From an uncultured Pseudomonadota bacterium (GTDB lineage: Bacteria > Pseudomonadota > Gammaproteobacteria > Burkholderiales > SG8-39), in NCBI GenBank assembly GCA_903921325.1, contig CAIXPL010000019.1:186001-250000 (forward strand): a DNA stretch of 64,000 nucleotides, written 5' to 3'. This document shows positions 30,257 to 41,626 of the stretch, one piece after another. A program made the translations under genes and the position numbers. Every line of letters begins with the position of its first letter. Within the stretch, counting starts at the first letter, position 1. The notes beneath the pieces were generated by a model, which was not told where the DNA came from, did not search any database, and was given only the letters and a program-made list of their open reading frames with translations.

Positions 30257-31665
30257 TAGCGGTATTGATCCGGCTTGTACGGGCCGTGCTTTTCCACACC
30301 GATGTAGTTGGCCTGTGCATCGCTCAGTTCGGTGAGCTTTGCACCCAGCTTGGACAACTGCAGACGGGCGACCTTTTCATCCAGGTGCTTGGGCAGGGTG
30401 TACACGCCGATCGGGTATTTCTCGGTGTTGCAGAACAACTCGATCTGCGCAATCGTCTGATTGGCAAACGACGAGCTCATCACATAGCTCGGATGCCCGG
30501 TGCCGCAGCCAAGATTCACTAGCCGGCCTTCGGCCAGCAGGATGATGCGCTTGCCATCCGGGAAGATCACATGATCGACCTGGGGCTTGATGTTCTCCCA
30601 GCGGTAGGCCTTGAGCGCCGCCACATCGATCTCGTTATCAAAGTGACCGATGTTGCACACGATGGCCTGATCCTTCATGCGCAGCATGTGCTCATGGGTG
30701 ATCACATGGAAATTGCCGGTCGCGGAGACAAAGATGTCGGCCTTGTCGCACGCCTCTTCCATGGTCACCACGCGATAGCCTTCCATGGCCGCCTGCAGCG
30801 CACAGATCGGGTCAATCTCGGTCACCCAGACCTGGGCCGACAAGGCGCGCAGCGCCTGCGCCGAGCCCTTGCCCACGTCGCCATAGCCGCACACCAGCGC
30901 CACCTTGCCGGCGATCATCACGTCGGTCGCCCGTTTGATGCCATCGACCAGCGACTCGCGGCAGCCATACAGATTATCGAACTTGGACTTGGTGACCGAA
31001 TCGTTCACGTTGATGGCCGGGAAGGCGAGCCGGCCTTCCTTGGCCATCTGGTACAGCCGCTTGACGCCGGTGGTGGTCTCTTCGGTGACACCCTTGATCG
31101 CCGCCAGCCGCTTGGAATACCAGTGCGGATTGCTCGCCAGAGTCTTTCTGATGGACGCGAACAGAAACTGTTCTTCTTCGCTGGTGGGGTGGCTAAGCAC
31201 GCTCAGATCGGTCTCAGCCCTGGTACCCAGATGCAGCAGCATGGTGGCATCGCCACCATCATCGAGGATCATGTTGGAATAGCCGCCATCAGCCCACTCG
31301 AAAATCCGGTGGGAGTAATCCCAGTAGTCCTCAAGCGACTCGCCCTTCCAGGCAAACACTGGCGTGCCGCCCGCGGCGATGGCAGCGGCGGCATGATCCT
31401 GCGTCGAGTAGATGTTGCACGATGCCCAGCGCACCTCGGCCCCCAGCGCATTCAGGGTCTCGATCAGCACCGCGGTCTGGATCGTCATGTGCAGCGACCC
31501 GGTGATGCGCGCCCCGCGCAGCGGCTGGGTGGCAGCAAATTCGGATCGAATCGCCATCAGACCGGGCATTTCGGTCTCGGCAATCGCGATTTCCTTGCGT
31601 CCCCAGGCAGCAAGCCCAAGGTCGGCGACGACGTAATCGGTGTTGGTTGCAGGAACGGCGCTCAT
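30253..31665 (-). CDS. ahcY: S-adenosylhomocysteinase
   Basis: A 470-residue NAD-dependent hydrolase splitting S-adenosylhomocysteine into adenosine and homocysteine, completing the methyl cycle begun by MetK. Motifs include [12 protein letters not shown], the catalytic region [18 protein letters not shown], the NAD loop [18 protein letters not shown], and the C-terminal [12 protein letters not shown]. It lies 55 bases downstream of metK, probably one transcript. Confidence 0.97.
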   Translation of the reverse strand: MSAVPATNTDYVVADLGLAAWGRKEIAIAETEMPGLMAIRSEFAATQPLRGARITGSLHMTIQTAVLIETLNALGAEVRWASCNIYSTQDHAAAAIAAGGTPVFAWKGESLEDYWDYSHRIFEWADGGYSNMILDDGGDATMLLHLGTRAETDLSVLSHPTSEEEQFLFASIRKTLASNPHWYSKRLAAIKGVTEETTTGVKRLYQMAKEGRLAFPAINVNDSVTKSKFDNLYGCRESLVDGIKRATDVMIAGKVALVCGYGDVGKGSAQALRALSAQVWVTEIDPICALQAAMEGYRVVTMEEACDKADIFVSATGNFHVITHEHMLRMKDQAIVCNIGHFDNEIDVAALKAYRWENIKPQVDHVIFPDGKRIILLAEGRLVNLGCGTGHPSYVMSSSFANQTIAQIELFCNTEKYPIGVYTLPKHLDEKVARLQLSKLGAKLTELSDAQANYIGVEKHGPYKPDQYRY

Positions 31666-31720
31666 CGTACGGTACTCCGTAAATCAGTGGTGGAACGGGA
31701 TTGCAGCCAACACAAGGCAA

Positions 31721-32890
<1,170 letters not shown>

Positions 32891-33006
32891 CGCAATGCTC
32901 GCGCCTTGTCTGATTGAAATGGAAGCCACACTACTACTGCCCGCAGGCATCACCAAAGCGGGGCCCTGCGCCGGTGCCTGCCGCGCCCGTGCCGCGGACT
33001 CCGGTC

Positions 33007-33921
33007 GTGCAATTTAACAGAAATTGGACCATCCCCCTTCTACAGGCGAGCGCCATCGGGCTGCTGCGCGTGCTGTCGCGTTGCCCACTGAGACTTTTGC
33101 ACTGGGTGGGCGGCCTGTTGGGATGGATACCGTTTATCGCCTCCACTCGCTATCGCCGGCGGATCATTGCCAATCTGGCGCAGGCCGGCTTGGCTGGATG
33201 GGGGCCGGTCAGAAATGCGGTTCGCGGTATCGGCGCAGGTGCCCTTGAATTGGCTTTCATCTGGATGCGTCCGGTCGATGAGGTGCTGGCAAAAGTGGTC
33301 AGTGTGGAAGGGCGCGAATACCTGACCGATGCGGCGGCAGTTGGCCGCGGTGTGGTCTATCTCACGCCGCATCTGGGCTGCTTTGAGCTCGCCGCTCTCT
33401 ACATCGGGGCACATCGCCGGTTGAGTGCAATGTATCGTCCGCCGCGCATCGGCTGGCTGGAGCCGATCATGCTTGCCGGGCGCGAACGTGGCCAGGTGCG
33501 GCTGTGTCCGGCCGATGCCTCGGGTTTGCGCAGTCTGATGCGCGCGCTGCGCGCAGGCGAAGCCATTGGCATCCTCCCCGATCAAGTCCCACAGGCCGGC
33601 GGCGGCGAGTGGGCAGACTTCTTTGGGCGGCCTGCCTATACCAGCACGCTGGCGAGTCGGTTTGCCGCAACCAGCCAGGCGCAACTGATCCTGTGCGTGT
33701 GCGAGCGCCTGCCCGCGGGCAAGGGCTATCGCATGAGTTTCAGTCCGCTCGCGGTGAGCGAGCACACCTCGGCTGCGCGACAGATCAACAGCGCGCTTGA
33801 GCAGGCCATCAGGCGCCTGCCTGAGCAATACCTGTGGAGCTATAACCGCTACAAAACACCACGCGGTGCGAACGCCCACGCGAGCGCACCCGGGCTCAAT
33901 TCACCGGCTGGCAAACCATGA
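33007..33921 (+). CDS. LpxL/HtrB family lipid A acyltransferase
   Basis: A protein of about 304 residues in the lysophospholipid acyltransferase superfamily, adding secondary acyl chains to lipid A at the inner membrane. It has an N-terminal hydrophobic segment, the active-site block [19 protein letters not shown] (His-x4-Glu variant of the HX4D/E motif), and [22 protein letters not shown] typical of LpxL. The start is uncertain: GTG at 33007 is used; the frame extends back to a TTG at 32914. It is divergent from metK and overlaps the second acyltransferase by 4 bp. Confidence 0.86.
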   Translation: MQFNRNWTIPLLQASAIGLLRVLSRCPLRLLHWVGGLLGWIPFIASTRYRRRIIANLAQAGLAGWGPVRNAVRGIGAGALELAFIWMRPVDEVLAKVVSVEGREYLTDAAAVGRGVVYLTPHLGCFELAALYIGAHRRLSAMYRPPRIGWLEPIMLAGRERGQVRLCPADASGLRSLMRALRAGEAIGILPDQVPQAGGGEWADFFGRPAYTSTLASRFAATSQAQLILCVCERLPAGKGYRMSFSPLAVSEHTSAARQINSALEQAIRRLPEQYLWSYNRYKTPRGANAHASAPGLNSPAGKP

Positions 33922-34790
33922 TACGGATCGCCCTGTTTCTGATCTGGCTGGTGCATTTTCTGCCGCTGTGGCTACTGGCCCCAATGGGCCGAGCACTTGG
34001 CTTGCTTGGCTATCTGCTGGCGCTGCCCCGCCGCCGCGTGTGCCTCACCAATTTGCGTCTGTGCTTTCCGGAATTGAGCGAAGCGGAACGCAAGCGCCTC
34101 GCGCGTGCTCATTTTCAGTGGTTTGGTCGGTTCGTTCTAGAACATGGCATTCAGTGGTATTCCTCATTTGAGCGCATCCGGCGCCTGGTGACCTATGAGG
34201 ACGCACATCATTTCGAAGCACTCAAAGGCAAACGCTTTTTCTTTCTGGCACCGCACTTTCTCGGACTCGATCTGGGCGGTTCGCGCCTCGGATTGGACAC
34301 CGAAATGAGCATGATGTATTCACGTCAGAAAAACGCGGTGCTGGACGCCGCCATCTACGCGGGGCGCAAGCGCTTTGCGCACGGCCGCTCAAAAGGATTC
34401 TCGCGTCAGGAAGGGTTTCGGTCAGTTGTGCGTTCAGTGCGCGAAGGCGTCCACTTCCTCTACATGCCCGATATGGATCTGGGGCCGCAGGATTCGCTCT
34501 TCGTGCCGTTTTTTGGGGTGCCGACCGCCACCATCCCCGGACCAGCACGGCTCGCACGGCTCGCCGACGCGGTTGCACTGCCCGTGGTGATGCACTTGCT
34601 GCCAGGTGGTGCCGGCTATCGGGTCAAGTTCTATCCGCCGTGGGAGAATTTTCCCAGTGCCGATATCGCAGCCGACACGCGGCGCATGAATGCCTTCATC
34701 GAAGACCGGATTCGAGAATTTCCGGAGCAATATTACTGGCTGCACAAGCGCTTCAAGACCCGTCCGCCGGGCGAGCCGCGTATTTATTGA
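33918..34790 (+). CDS. LpxL/LpxM family lipid A acyltransferase (second copy)
   Basis: A 290-residue paralogue of the preceding gene. It has a hydrophobic N-terminus (about 1-36), the catalytic FFLAPHFLGLDLGG (His-x4-Asp) and YMPDMDLGPQDSLFVPFFG, and the C-terminal FPEQYYWLHKRFKTRPPGE found in lauroyl/myristoyl transferases. Two adjacent acyltransferases suggest a hexa-acyl-type lipid A with two secondary chains. Its ATG overlaps the preceding stop (ATGA). Confidence 0.9.
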   Translation: MIRIALFLIWLVHFLPLWLLAPMGRALGLLGYLLALPRRRVCLTNLRLCFPELSEAERKRLARAHFQWFGRFVLEHGIQWYSSFERIRRLVTYEDAHHFEALKGKRFFFLAPHFLGLDLGGSRLGLDTEMSMMYSRQKNAVLDAAIYAGRKRFAHGRSKGFSRQEGFRSVVRSVREGVHFLYMPDMDLGPQDSLFVPFFGVPTATIPGPARLARLADAVALPVVMHLLPGGAGYRVKFYPPWENFPSADIAADTRRMNAFIEDRIREFPEQYYWLHKRFKTRPPGEPRIY

Positions 34791-34935
34791 GTGTCAGTAC
34801 TGAGCGCCAGCAGAGGCATGCACTTGCGGAGCACTGGCAGACCACCGGCAGCGATGCGGAGCACCGGCAACGATGCCGATCACCTCGATGTTCGAAGCCC
34901 TGCGCGCCTACCGTTCATCCGCTACCTTGCGCGTC

Positions 34936-36093
34936 TTATTGTGAATCCGCCTCGACACGCACGAAACGCATACCGATTTGTCGCAAGCGACCAACCACGA
35001 CCAGGCGATTGAGGTGCGCAAGCGTCTCACCCATGGCAAACCAGATCTGGTGACCATCGAGCGGGCGACGAAACAGCACGGGCATCAGCTCCGCCGCCGT
35101 GCGTGGCTGAGCGCACGCATCCCACAACTCAGCGAGCCGCTCGGCGTGATGCGCAGCCAGCTCATCGATACGATGGTGCAATCCATAGAAGGGCAAACCA
35201 TGCGATGGCAATACCAGCGTTGCAGGGTGAAGCGTGCGGTAGGTATCGATCGAGTGCAGGAATTCACCCAGCGGATCGGCGTCGGGCTGCAAGGCATGAA
35301 CCGACACATTGGTCGAGATGCGCGGCAGCACCATGTCCCCTGAGATCAGCACGCGATCGGAGCGCCGATGCAACAGAATATGCTCGGGAGCGTGCCCCTG
35401 ACCGCCCAGCAACTCCCACGGTTCGCCATCGATTTGCACGGTGCCGCCCGCCTCGATGCGGTGATAGCGCGCAGGCAACTCCGGCACCAGTCGCCGATAG
35501 CCGCCACCGCGCGCATCGCGCATGCCATCGAGCAATTCTGGATCGAGCCCATGGGCCAGAAACAGATCAAGTGCAGCCTGATCGGTGTGTCCGCCGCGCT
35601 GGTCTGCCGCGGCGTGCGCAGTGAGGTACTCGGCTTGTGCAATATGCAAGAGCACGCCAAATCGATCGCACAGCCAGGCCGCATTACCGATATGGTCGGG
35701 GTGGCAGTGGGTCACGATCACCTTGGAGACGCGGCGCCCGGTCAGCGGTCCATCAAATAGCGACTGCCACAGCGCCCGGGTCGGCGCGTCGACAATGCCA
35801 CAATCAACGATGGTCACATCCGGACCATCCTTGATCAGCCACAGATTGATATGGTTGAGCGCAAAGGGTAGCGGCACGCGCAGCCATTCAATGCCGGGGG
35901 CTACTGCAAAGGGCACACCGGGTGCAGGCGGTTCGGCGAACGGATAGCTCAAGCCTCTCCCGGCCTCAGGCATTACTGCCACAGGCAGTCCGTCGTCAGG
36001 TTGTCCGGAACCGGATGTTCGGGAGTCAGCTGCTTCGGCGTTGGCGGGCCCGGCGTTCGATATCCGGGGGTGAGAGGTGTCGGCGGCAGTCAT
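34936..36093 (-). CDS. Metallo-beta-lactamase-fold hydrolase
   Basis: A 385-residue protein with the zinc-binding motif [13 protein letters not shown] in the N-terminal half, further ligand residues in [12 protein letters not shown] and SGDMVLPR, and a C-terminal helical extension (about 310-385) as in glyoxalase-II-like and LACTB2-type hydrolases. The first 65 residues are poorly conserved and Ala/Ser/Pro-rich. The ATG at 36093 is plausible, but a later start is possible. Divergent from the isovaleryl-CoA dehydrogenase gene, so a link to acyl-thioester metabolism is conceivable but unproven. Confidence 0.83.
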   Translation of the reverse strand: MTAADTSHPRISNAGPANAEAADSRTSGSGQPDDGLPVAVMPEAGRGLSYPFAEPPAPGVPFAVAPGIEWLRVPLPFALNHINLWLIKDGPDVTIVDCGIVDAPTRALWQSLFDGPLTGRRVSKVIVTHCHPDHIGNAAWLCDRFGVLLHIAQAEYLTAHAAADQRGGHTDQAALDLFLAHGLDPELLDGMRDARGGGYRRLVPELPARYHRIEAGGTVQIDGEPWELLGGQGHAPEHILLHRRSDRVLISGDMVLPRISTNVSVHALQPDADPLGEFLHSIDTYRTLHPATLVLPSHGLPFYGLHHRIDELAAHHAERLAELWDACAQPRTAAELMPVLFRRPLDGHQIWFAMGETLAHLNRLVVVGRLRQIGMRFVRVEADSQ

Positions 36094-36215
36094 ATAGGCC
36101 AGATTGTCGCACAGCAGTTCGATCCGTTTCCCGCCAAGACGAGTGCGGCGGCACCCGTGCGCCTTACAATGCCTTGCGCAAAAACCCCCATTCACTCTCA
36201 GGTCAGGGTTGCCCG

Positions 36216-37400
36216 ATGATCACTTTTTCGCAATTGGAGTTTGAACTCGGCGCAGACATAGACATGCTGCGCGCCACAGTGCGCGATTTCGCTCAGGCCG
36301 AGATCGCACCCATCGCCGGTGAAATCGATCGTGACAATGAATTTCCGGCCCGGCTGTGGACGCAAATGGGCCAGTTGGGTCTGCTCGGGATCACCGTCGA
36401 AGAGGCCCTGGGAGGTGCGGGTATGGGCTACCTGGCACATGTCGTTGCGATGGAGGAGATCAGCCGTGCCTCGGCTGCCGTTGGATTGTCCTATGGCGCG
36501 CATTCCAATTTGTGCGTGAATCAGATCAGGCGCAACGGTACCGCGCAACAGCGTGAGCGCTACCTGCCCGGTCTGATTGCCGGAACCTCGGTCGGTGCGC
36601 TCGCCATGTCGGAAACCGGTGCCGGGTCTGATGTGGTAGCGATGCGTACCCGTGCCCAGTGGCAGCACGACCACTGGCTGCTCAACGGCAGCAAGATGTG
36701 GATCACCAATGGGCCTGACGCCGATGTGCTGGTGGTCTATGCGCGTAACGACATGGATGCCGGCCCGCGTGGCATCACGGCATTTCTGATCGAACGCGGC
36801 ATGCCCGGGTTTTCCAGCTCGCCCAAGCTCGACAAGCTGGGCATGCGCGGATCGAACACCGCCGAACTGGTATTTCGCGATTGCATTGTGCCCGCCGATC
36901 ATGTCCTGGGTGCCACTGGCGGCGGGGTCAATGTGCTCATGTCGGGGCTCGACTTTGAACGTGCGGTACTTGCCGGCGGGCCGCTTGGCATCATGGCCGC
37001 GTGCCTTGATGTGGTTCTACCCTATGTGCATGAACGGCGTCAGTTCGGCCAACCGATCGGTGAGTTTCAGCTGATGCAGGGAAAGCTCGCCGATATGTAT
37101 TCGACCATGATGGCCTGTCGTGCCTATGTGTACGCAGTGGCGCGCGCCTGCGATCGAGCCCACAGTCCGGACGCGGTGCGTGCCTTGCGCAAGGACGCGG
37201 CCGGCGCAATCCTTTATGCTGCCGAGCGTGCGACCTGGATGGCCGGCGAGGCGATTCAGGTGCTGGGCGGCAATGGTTACATCAATGACTATCCGACCGG
37301 CCGCCTTTGGCGCGACGCCAAGCTCTACGAGATCGGCGCTGGCACCTCGGAGATTCGCCGCATGCTGATCGGCCGTGAACTGTTTGGCGACACGGCGTGA
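36216..37400 (+). CDS. Isovaleryl-CoA dehydrogenase-like acyl-CoA dehydrogenase
   Basis: A 394-residue flavoprotein oxidising short branched acyl-CoA, part of leucine breakdown. Typical blocks are [34 protein letters not shown], the FAD-binding [17 protein letters not shown] and the C-terminal [20 protein letters not shown] followed by [11 protein letters not shown]. The set YGAHSN and the Glu position fit isovaleryl-CoA dehydrogenase, but closely related substrates are possible. The ATG at 36216 follows AGGTCAGGG. The thiolase follows after 24 bases. Confidence 0.9.
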   Translation: MITFSQLEFELGADIDMLRATVRDFAQAEIAPIAGEIDRDNEFPARLWTQMGQLGLLGITVEEALGGAGMGYLAHVVAMEEISRASAAVGLSYGAHSNLCVNQIRRNGTAQQRERYLPGLIAGTSVGALAMSETGAGSDVVAMRTRAQWQHDHWLLNGSKMWITNGPDADVLVVYARNDMDAGPRGITAFLIERGMPGFSSSPKLDKLGMRGSNTAELVFRDCIVPADHVLGATGGGVNVLMSGLDFERAVLAGGPLGIMAACLDVVLPYVHERRQFGQPIGEFQLMQGKLADMYSTMMACRAYVYAVARACDRAHSPDAVRALRKDAAGAILYAAERATWMAGEAIQVLGGNGYINDYPTGRLWRDAKLYEIGAGTSEIRRMLIGRELFGDTA

Positions 37401-37424
37401 ACTACTTGAGGGAGTCCACTCGCG

Positions 37425-38618
37425 ATGAATGATCCGGTCGTTATCGTCTCTGCTGCACGCACGCCGATCGGCAGTTTTCAAGGCGATCTGAAAGATCTGA
37501 CCGCACCCCAGCTTGGCGCCGCGGCGATCCGGGCCGCAATCGCGCGCAGTGGCCTGAGCGCCGCACAGATCGATGAAGTGATCATGGGTTGCGTACTGCC
37601 TGCCGGACTCGGCCAGGCACCGGCGCGACAGGCAAGCCTCGGTGCCGGCATTCCGCTGGGCTCGGGTTGCACGACAGTCAACAAGATGTGTGGCTCGGGC
37701 ATGAAAGCGGCCATGCTCGCGCACGACCAGTTGCTGGCCGGAAGCGCAAAGGTCATGCTGGCCGGTGGCATGGAATCGATGACCCAGGCCCCCTATCTGC
37801 TCCCGAAGGCGCGCGCCGGCTACCGCCTGGGGCATCAGACGGCCCAGGACCACATGTTTCTCGATGGACTGGAAGACGCCTACGAGAAGGGCCGATTGAT
37901 GGGTTCGTTTGCCGATGAGTGTGCCGCCTCATTTGGGTTTACCCGCGCGGCACAGGATGATTACGCACGCGGTTCACTGGCACGCGCGCTGGCCGCCCGC
38001 GCAGAGGGGCGCTTTGCCTGGGAAATCGCGCCGGTCAGCACCGGTAGCGGTAGCCGCGAGCGCAGCGTCGAACATGATGAGCAACCGCAGCGCGCCCAGC
38101 CCGATCGCATCGGCACCCTGAAACCGGCATTCAGCGCGAACGGCACGGTCACCGCGGCCAATTCAAGTTCCATTTCCGATGGCGCCGCGGCGCTCATCCT
38201 GATGCGTGCGTCCAACGCCAAACGGCTCAATGTGCAGCCGCTGGCGCGCATTGCCGGGCATGCCACCTATGCCGACAAACCTGCCCTGTTCACCACCGCG
38301 CCGGCCGCGGCGATTCGCCGTCTGCTCGAACGCGTTGAATGGCGGCAGGATCAGGTTGATCTGTATGAAATCAACGAGGCATTCGCAGTGGTCGCACTGG
38401 CCGCGATGCATGAACTCGGCTTACCCCACGAGCGGGTCAATATCCACGGCGGCGCCTGCGCGCTTGGTCACCCGATTGGCGCCTCCGGTGCACGCATCCT
38501 GGTCACCCTGATCGGCGCACTGCGCGCGATCGGCAAAACCCGCGGCGTGGCCGCCTTGTGTATCGGCGGTGGCGAGGCGACCGCCATGGCGATCGAATTG
38601 ATTCAGGGAGATGCTTGA
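37425..38618 (+). CDS. Acetyl-CoA acetyltransferase (thiolase)
   Basis: A 397-residue thiolase joining or cleaving acetyl-CoA units. The acyl-binding Cys is in TTVNKMCGSGMKAAMLA; the catalytic His is in GGACALGHPIGASGARI and the second Cys in ALCIGGGEAT. The loop around residues 205-225 is rich in Arg/Glu and slightly irregular. It probably acts with the upstream acyl-CoA dehydrogenase. The stop codon shares its final A with the ATG of the next Bug gene (TGATG). Confidence 0.93.
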   Translation: MNDPVVIVSAARTPIGSFQGDLKDLTAPQLGAAAIRAAIARSGLSAAQIDEVIMGCVLPAGLGQAPARQASLGAGIPLGSGCTTVNKMCGSGMKAAMLAHDQLLAGSAKVMLAGGMESMTQAPYLLPKARAGYRLGHQTAQDHMFLDGLEDAYEKGRLMGSFADECAASFGFTRAAQDDYARGSLARALAARAEGRFAWEIAPVSTGSGSRERSVEHDEQPQRAQPDRIGTLKPAFSANGTVTAANSSSISDGAAALILMRASNAKRLNVQPLARIAGHATYADKPALFTTAPAAAIRRLLERVEWRQDQVDLYEINEAFAVVALAAMHELGLPHERVNIHGGACALGHPIGASGARILVTLIGALRAIGKTRGVAALCIGGGEATAMAIELIQGDA

Positions 38619-39589
38619 TGAACCATCTGATGCGCACGCTGATTGGCAGCGCCATGCTGCTGGCTGGCAGCCTCGGCGTACACGCCGAGGACTTCCCCAC
38701 CCGACCGATACGCATGATCGTGCCGTACGCGGCCGGTGGCCTGCCCGATACCATGGCACGCACACTCGGGCAACGCATGTCCGATGATCTGGGCCAGCAG
38801 TTCGTGATCGAGAATCACGCCGGCGCCGGCGGTCTGCCCGGTTGTGAACTGGTCGCCAAGGCAAACCCGGATGGCTACACCCTGTTGATCGGTGATGTGG
38901 GCCAGGTGTCGATCAACCCTTTTCTGTACAAGCATCTGCCCTATGACCCGGTGCGTGACTACAAGCCGATCACTCTGCTGGGTCTCTCGCCCCTCTTTCT
39001 CACCCTGCATCCTTCAGTTCCAGCGAAAACCTATCAGGAGCTGATTGCGCTCATCCGCGCACACCCAGGTGAGTACAACTATGGCTCATCCGGTTCGGGC
39101 AGCGTGCACCACCTTGCAGTGGAGGCGCTCAAGTACGCGCTCAAACTTGACATCGTGCATGTGCCGTTCAAAGGCACCGGTCAGTCAGTGCCCGCCCTGC
39201 TCGGTGGTCAGGTTGCCATCCTCTATTCGGCGCTGCCCTCGATTGCCCCGCACGTCAAAACGGGCAAGGTACGCCTGCTCGCGGTGAGTACGCTTGAGCG
39301 ATCGCCGCAGGCACCCGAAATTCCCACGGTCGCCGAACTGGGCATTGCCGGGTACGATTATCCGGCCGAGATCGGACTGCTGGCCCCCGTCGGTACGCCA
39401 CCTGCGGTGATCAGCTTCCTGCACGCCACCGTCGTGCGCGCGTTAAAGCATCCCGATGTGGTGAAACGTTTCGCCACCCTGGGTATCGATCCGGTCGGCA
39501 ACTCACCCGAAGCGTACGGCGAGAGAATCAGAACGGGAATGGTGAAGTACGGCGAACTGGTCCGCATCTCCGGCGCACGGGTCGATTGA
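38618..39589 (+). CDS. Bug/TctC family periplasmic binding protein
   Basis: A 323-residue receptor with a signal peptide (about 1-24, ending GVHA) and the family start FPTRPIRMIVPYAAGGLPDT, then NHAGAGGLPG and GSSGSGSVHHLAVEAL. AGGGAG precedes the ATG, which overlaps the thiolase stop by one base. Coupled expression with acyl-CoA enzymes suggests it binds an acid feeding into that pathway. No transporter membrane subunits are nearby. Confidence 0.9.
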   Translation: MNHLMRTLIGSAMLLAGSLGVHAEDFPTRPIRMIVPYAAGGLPDTMARTLGQRMSDDLGQQFVIENHAGAGGLPGCELVAKANPDGYTLLIGDVGQVSINPFLYKHLPYDPVRDYKPITLLGLSPLFLTLHPSVPAKTYQELIALIRAHPGEYNYGSSGSGSVHHLAVEALKYALKLDIVHVPFKGTGQSVPALLGGQVAILYSALPSIAPHVKTGKVRLLAVSTLERSPQAPEIPTVAELGIAGYDYPAEIGLLAPVGTPPAVISFLHATVVRALKHPDVVKRFATLGIDPVGNSPEAYGERIRTGMVKYGELVRISGARVD

Positions 39590-39590
39590 G

Positions 39591-40049
39591 ATGGCAGGCA
39601 GCGGCAAAACGCCGCCGGGTAGCGCAAGAGCACCGGCCTGGAAAGTGATTGTCCTCGGGGTCAGCACCGACCTTGGCGGCACGTTCGTTCTGAGTGTGTT
39701 GCTCTCGATTGTGGCCGGGTTGTGGCTCGGCGAGCTGGCGAGTGATGAGGGCACCGTGCGCACGCTGATGGAATCGGGCGCCTGGACTGCGCTTGGTTTC
39801 GCGGCCGGCAGCGCATGCACGGTACTTGGCGCTTATGTGGCTGCGCGAGTGGCCAACCGCGATGAGTACGGTTTTGCTCTTGTCAGCAGCCTGATTGCGC
39901 TGGCACTGGGTGAACTGGTGGGATCAGGATCGGACGATATGTCCTCGTTCATGTTGCGAGTGGCGGGCTGGCTGCTGACCGCGCCGCTCGCTTTGCTCGG
40001 TGCCCGTATCCGGGTCATTCAAAAAGAAAGGCACATCACCAAAGGATAA
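39591..40049 (+). CDS. Predicted inner-membrane protein, four helices (unknown)
   Basis: A 152-residue protein I do not recognise. Four hydrophobic stretches are visible at about 18-46, 64-88, 93-112 and 118-138, with short charged loops (TDLGG, NRDEYG, GSDDMSS) and a basic C-terminal tail. It lies 1 base after the Bug gene and 2 bases before the isomerase-like gene, so it is almost certainly co-transcribed. It does not resemble TctA or TctB in size or sequence. Confidence 0.7.
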   Translation: MAGSGKTPPGSARAPAWKVIVLGVSTDLGGTFVLSVLLSIVAGLWLGELASDEGTVRTLMESGAWTALGFAAGSACTVLGAYVAARVANRDEYGFALVSSLIALALGELVGSGSDDMSSFMLRVAGWLLTAPLALLGARIRVIQKERHITKG

Positions 40050-40051
40050 TC

Positions 40052-40660
40052 ATGGCCGCGCCCATCGATTTCTATTTTGACTTCTCCTCGCCCTATGGCT
40101 ATCTCGCTGGCGAGTTGATCGACACCCTGGCAGCCCGATACCAGCGCAGCGTGCGCTGGCGTCCGATCCTGCTCGGTGTGGTATTCAAGACAACCGGCGG
40201 CGCACCCCTACCCTCGCTGCCGCTTAAGGGAGACTATTCGCGGCGCGACTTCGAGCGCAGCGCCCGTTTCCATGACATCGCCTACCGGCACCCCGCACGC
40301 TTCCCGATTTCCACGGTGGCCCCGGCGCGTGCGTTCTACTGGCTCGACGGGCAGGACGCGATGGCAGCCATTCATCTTGCCAAGTTACTCTTTCGGGCCT
40401 ACTTCGCTGACGGCCTGGACATCTCTGACCCCGAGACAACTGTCGCGGTGGCGACGCAAGCGCCGCTTGGATTGTCAGCCGACGCGGTACGCGAGGGCAT
40501 GTCATTGCCTGCTGTGAAAGACCGGGTGCGCACCGAAGTGGAACAGGCGCTGGCGATCGGCGTATTCGGCTCACCTTACATGGTGATCGATGGCGAGCCT
40601 TTTTGGGGCGCTGATCGACTCGATCAGATGGAGCGCTGGCTCGCTCGCGGTCCCTGGTAA
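40052..40660 (+). CDS. 2-hydroxychromene-2-carboxylate isomerase-like DsbA-family protein
   Basis: A 202-residue DsbA-fold protein with the HCCA isomerase signature at the start (IDFYFDFSSPYGYLAGELID) and SPYMVIDGEPFWGADRLDQME near the end. The redox CxxC is replaced by SPYG as in kappa-class glutathione transferase-like isomerases, which act with glutathione in naphthalene breakdown. The substrate here is unknown. AAAGGA lies before the ATG. It closes the ivd-thiolase-Bug run and converges with the lyase gene. Confidence 0.88.
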   Translation: MAAPIDFYFDFSSPYGYLAGELIDTLAARYQRSVRWRPILLGVVFKTTGGAPLPSLPLKGDYSRRDFERSARFHDIAYRHPARFPISTVAPARAFYWLDGQDAMAAIHLAKLLFRAYFADGLDISDPETTVAVATQAPLGLSADAVREGMSLPAVKDRVRTEVEQALAIGVFGSPYMVIDGEPFWGADRLDQMERWLARGPW

Positions 40661-40685
40661 TCGTCCGCGCAGATTGCTCACCGAG

Positions 40686-40706
40686 CGCGCGCTGATACAG
40701 CGCGCG
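40686..40706. terminator. Candidate bidirectional terminator hairpin
   Basis: A perfect 9-bp stem (CGCGCGCTG / CAGCGCGCG) with a 3-base ATA loop lies in the 66 bases between two convergent genes. A TTTT run occurs only about 11 bases beyond on the plus strand, so it is not a textbook intrinsic terminator, but its position fits transcript-end function. Confidence 0.4.
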
Positions 40707-40726
40707 GCGATAGGTCATTTTGAGCG

Positions 40727-41584
40727 TCAGGCGTGCTGCCGGTCGCGCGCAATGGTGCGTAGCGCCGCTCGCACGATCGGGCCTTCGAGCATTTGCCCTT
40801 CATATTCGACCACATTACCACCAGCCCGCTCCAGGGCGGCCACCTGGGCACGTGCCCGCTCAAGCTCGGCCGCGCTTGGTGAAAAGCACGATTGGATCGG
40901 CGCAACCTGCCGCGGATGAATCGCCAGCTTGCCGCTGAAACCCATGTCACGCACTCGCTCGCTATGAGTACGCAATCCGGCCTCATCGTCCAGAACCAGG
41001 TGCGGTACGTCAAACAGGCCAATGAGCGCCATCGCGGCTGCCTGCACCACTTGAGCGCGCGCACCGTAGAGCGCCTCCCAGCTCATGGTTGAGCGCAAAT
41101 CGGCGGCCAGGTCAGCACCGCCAAAGGCCAGTGCGCGCACGCGCGCACTGGCGCAGGCAATCGAGGCCGCCGCGGCCAGGCCACGCGCCGACTCGATGGT
41201 GCACACCAGAGGTACCTGAGCCTGCGCACCATCGAGAAGACGCAGGTACAACCCGGCTTCGACCGCCGACTCAACCTTCGGCAACACAAGAAAATCAGGC
41301 ACGATGCGGCTATCGAGCAGCATGTTCAGATCCTTCACCCCGGCGGCGGTGTGAATATTGTTCACGCGCAGTCCGGCCAGTTGTCCCGGTGCGAGGGCGG
41401 CGCGAAAGTCCGTACCGAAGTATTGCACCACCGACTCCCGCGCAGCCGCTTTCGCTGGCGCAGCGACCGCATCTTCGAGGTCAAGGATCAGCGCATCGGC
41501 CCCGCTTGCAGCGCCTTTGGCAAAACGCTCAGGACGATTGCCCGGTGTGAACAGCGCAACGCGCGCCCATTCAATCTGCGACAT
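40727..41584 (-). CDS. CoA ester lyase (HpcH/HpaI aldolase, CitE-like)
   Basis: A 285-residue TIM-barrel enzyme of the CitE/malyl-CoA lyase group, cleaving or forming beta-hydroxyacyl-CoA esters using a divalent metal. Signatures are RVALFTPGNRPERFAKGAASGADALILDLEDAV, split here as the N-terminal substrate/metal region, VCTIESARGLAAAASIA with a metal-binding Glu, LAFGGADLAADL, and GFSGKLAIHPRQVAPIQ at the end. The exact substrate (citramalyl, malyl or methylmalyl) is not readable. GGAG precedes the ATG. Confidence 0.88.
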   Translation of the reverse strand: MSQIEWARVALFTPGNRPERFAKGAASGADALILDLEDAVAAPAKAAARESVVQYFGTDFRAALAPGQLAGLRVNNIHTAAGVKDLNMLLDSRIVPDFLVLPKVESAVEAGLYLRLLDGAQAQVPLVCTIESARGLAAAASIACASARVRALAFGGADLAADLRSTMSWEALYGARAQVVQAAAMALIGLFDVPHLVLDDEAGLRTHSERVRDMGFSGKLAIHPRQVAPIQSCFSPSAAELERARAQVAALERAGGNVVEYEGQMLEGPIVRAALRTIARDRQHA

Positions 41585-41626
41585 TGCTCCATTCTCCTGT
41601 CCGATCGATCAACGCGAGGCTGGCGA

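Noticed and set aside
31666-31720. Possible SAH riboswitch before ahcY
   Set aside because: The metK-ahcY gap is only 55 bases and I could not fold the conserved SAH riboswitch core; co-transcription with metK explains expression.
34791-35012. 73-codon plus-strand ORF after the second acyltransferase
   Set aside because: It starts at the base after a stop codon with a GTG, runs antisense into the C-terminus of the hydrolase, and has no recognisable feature.
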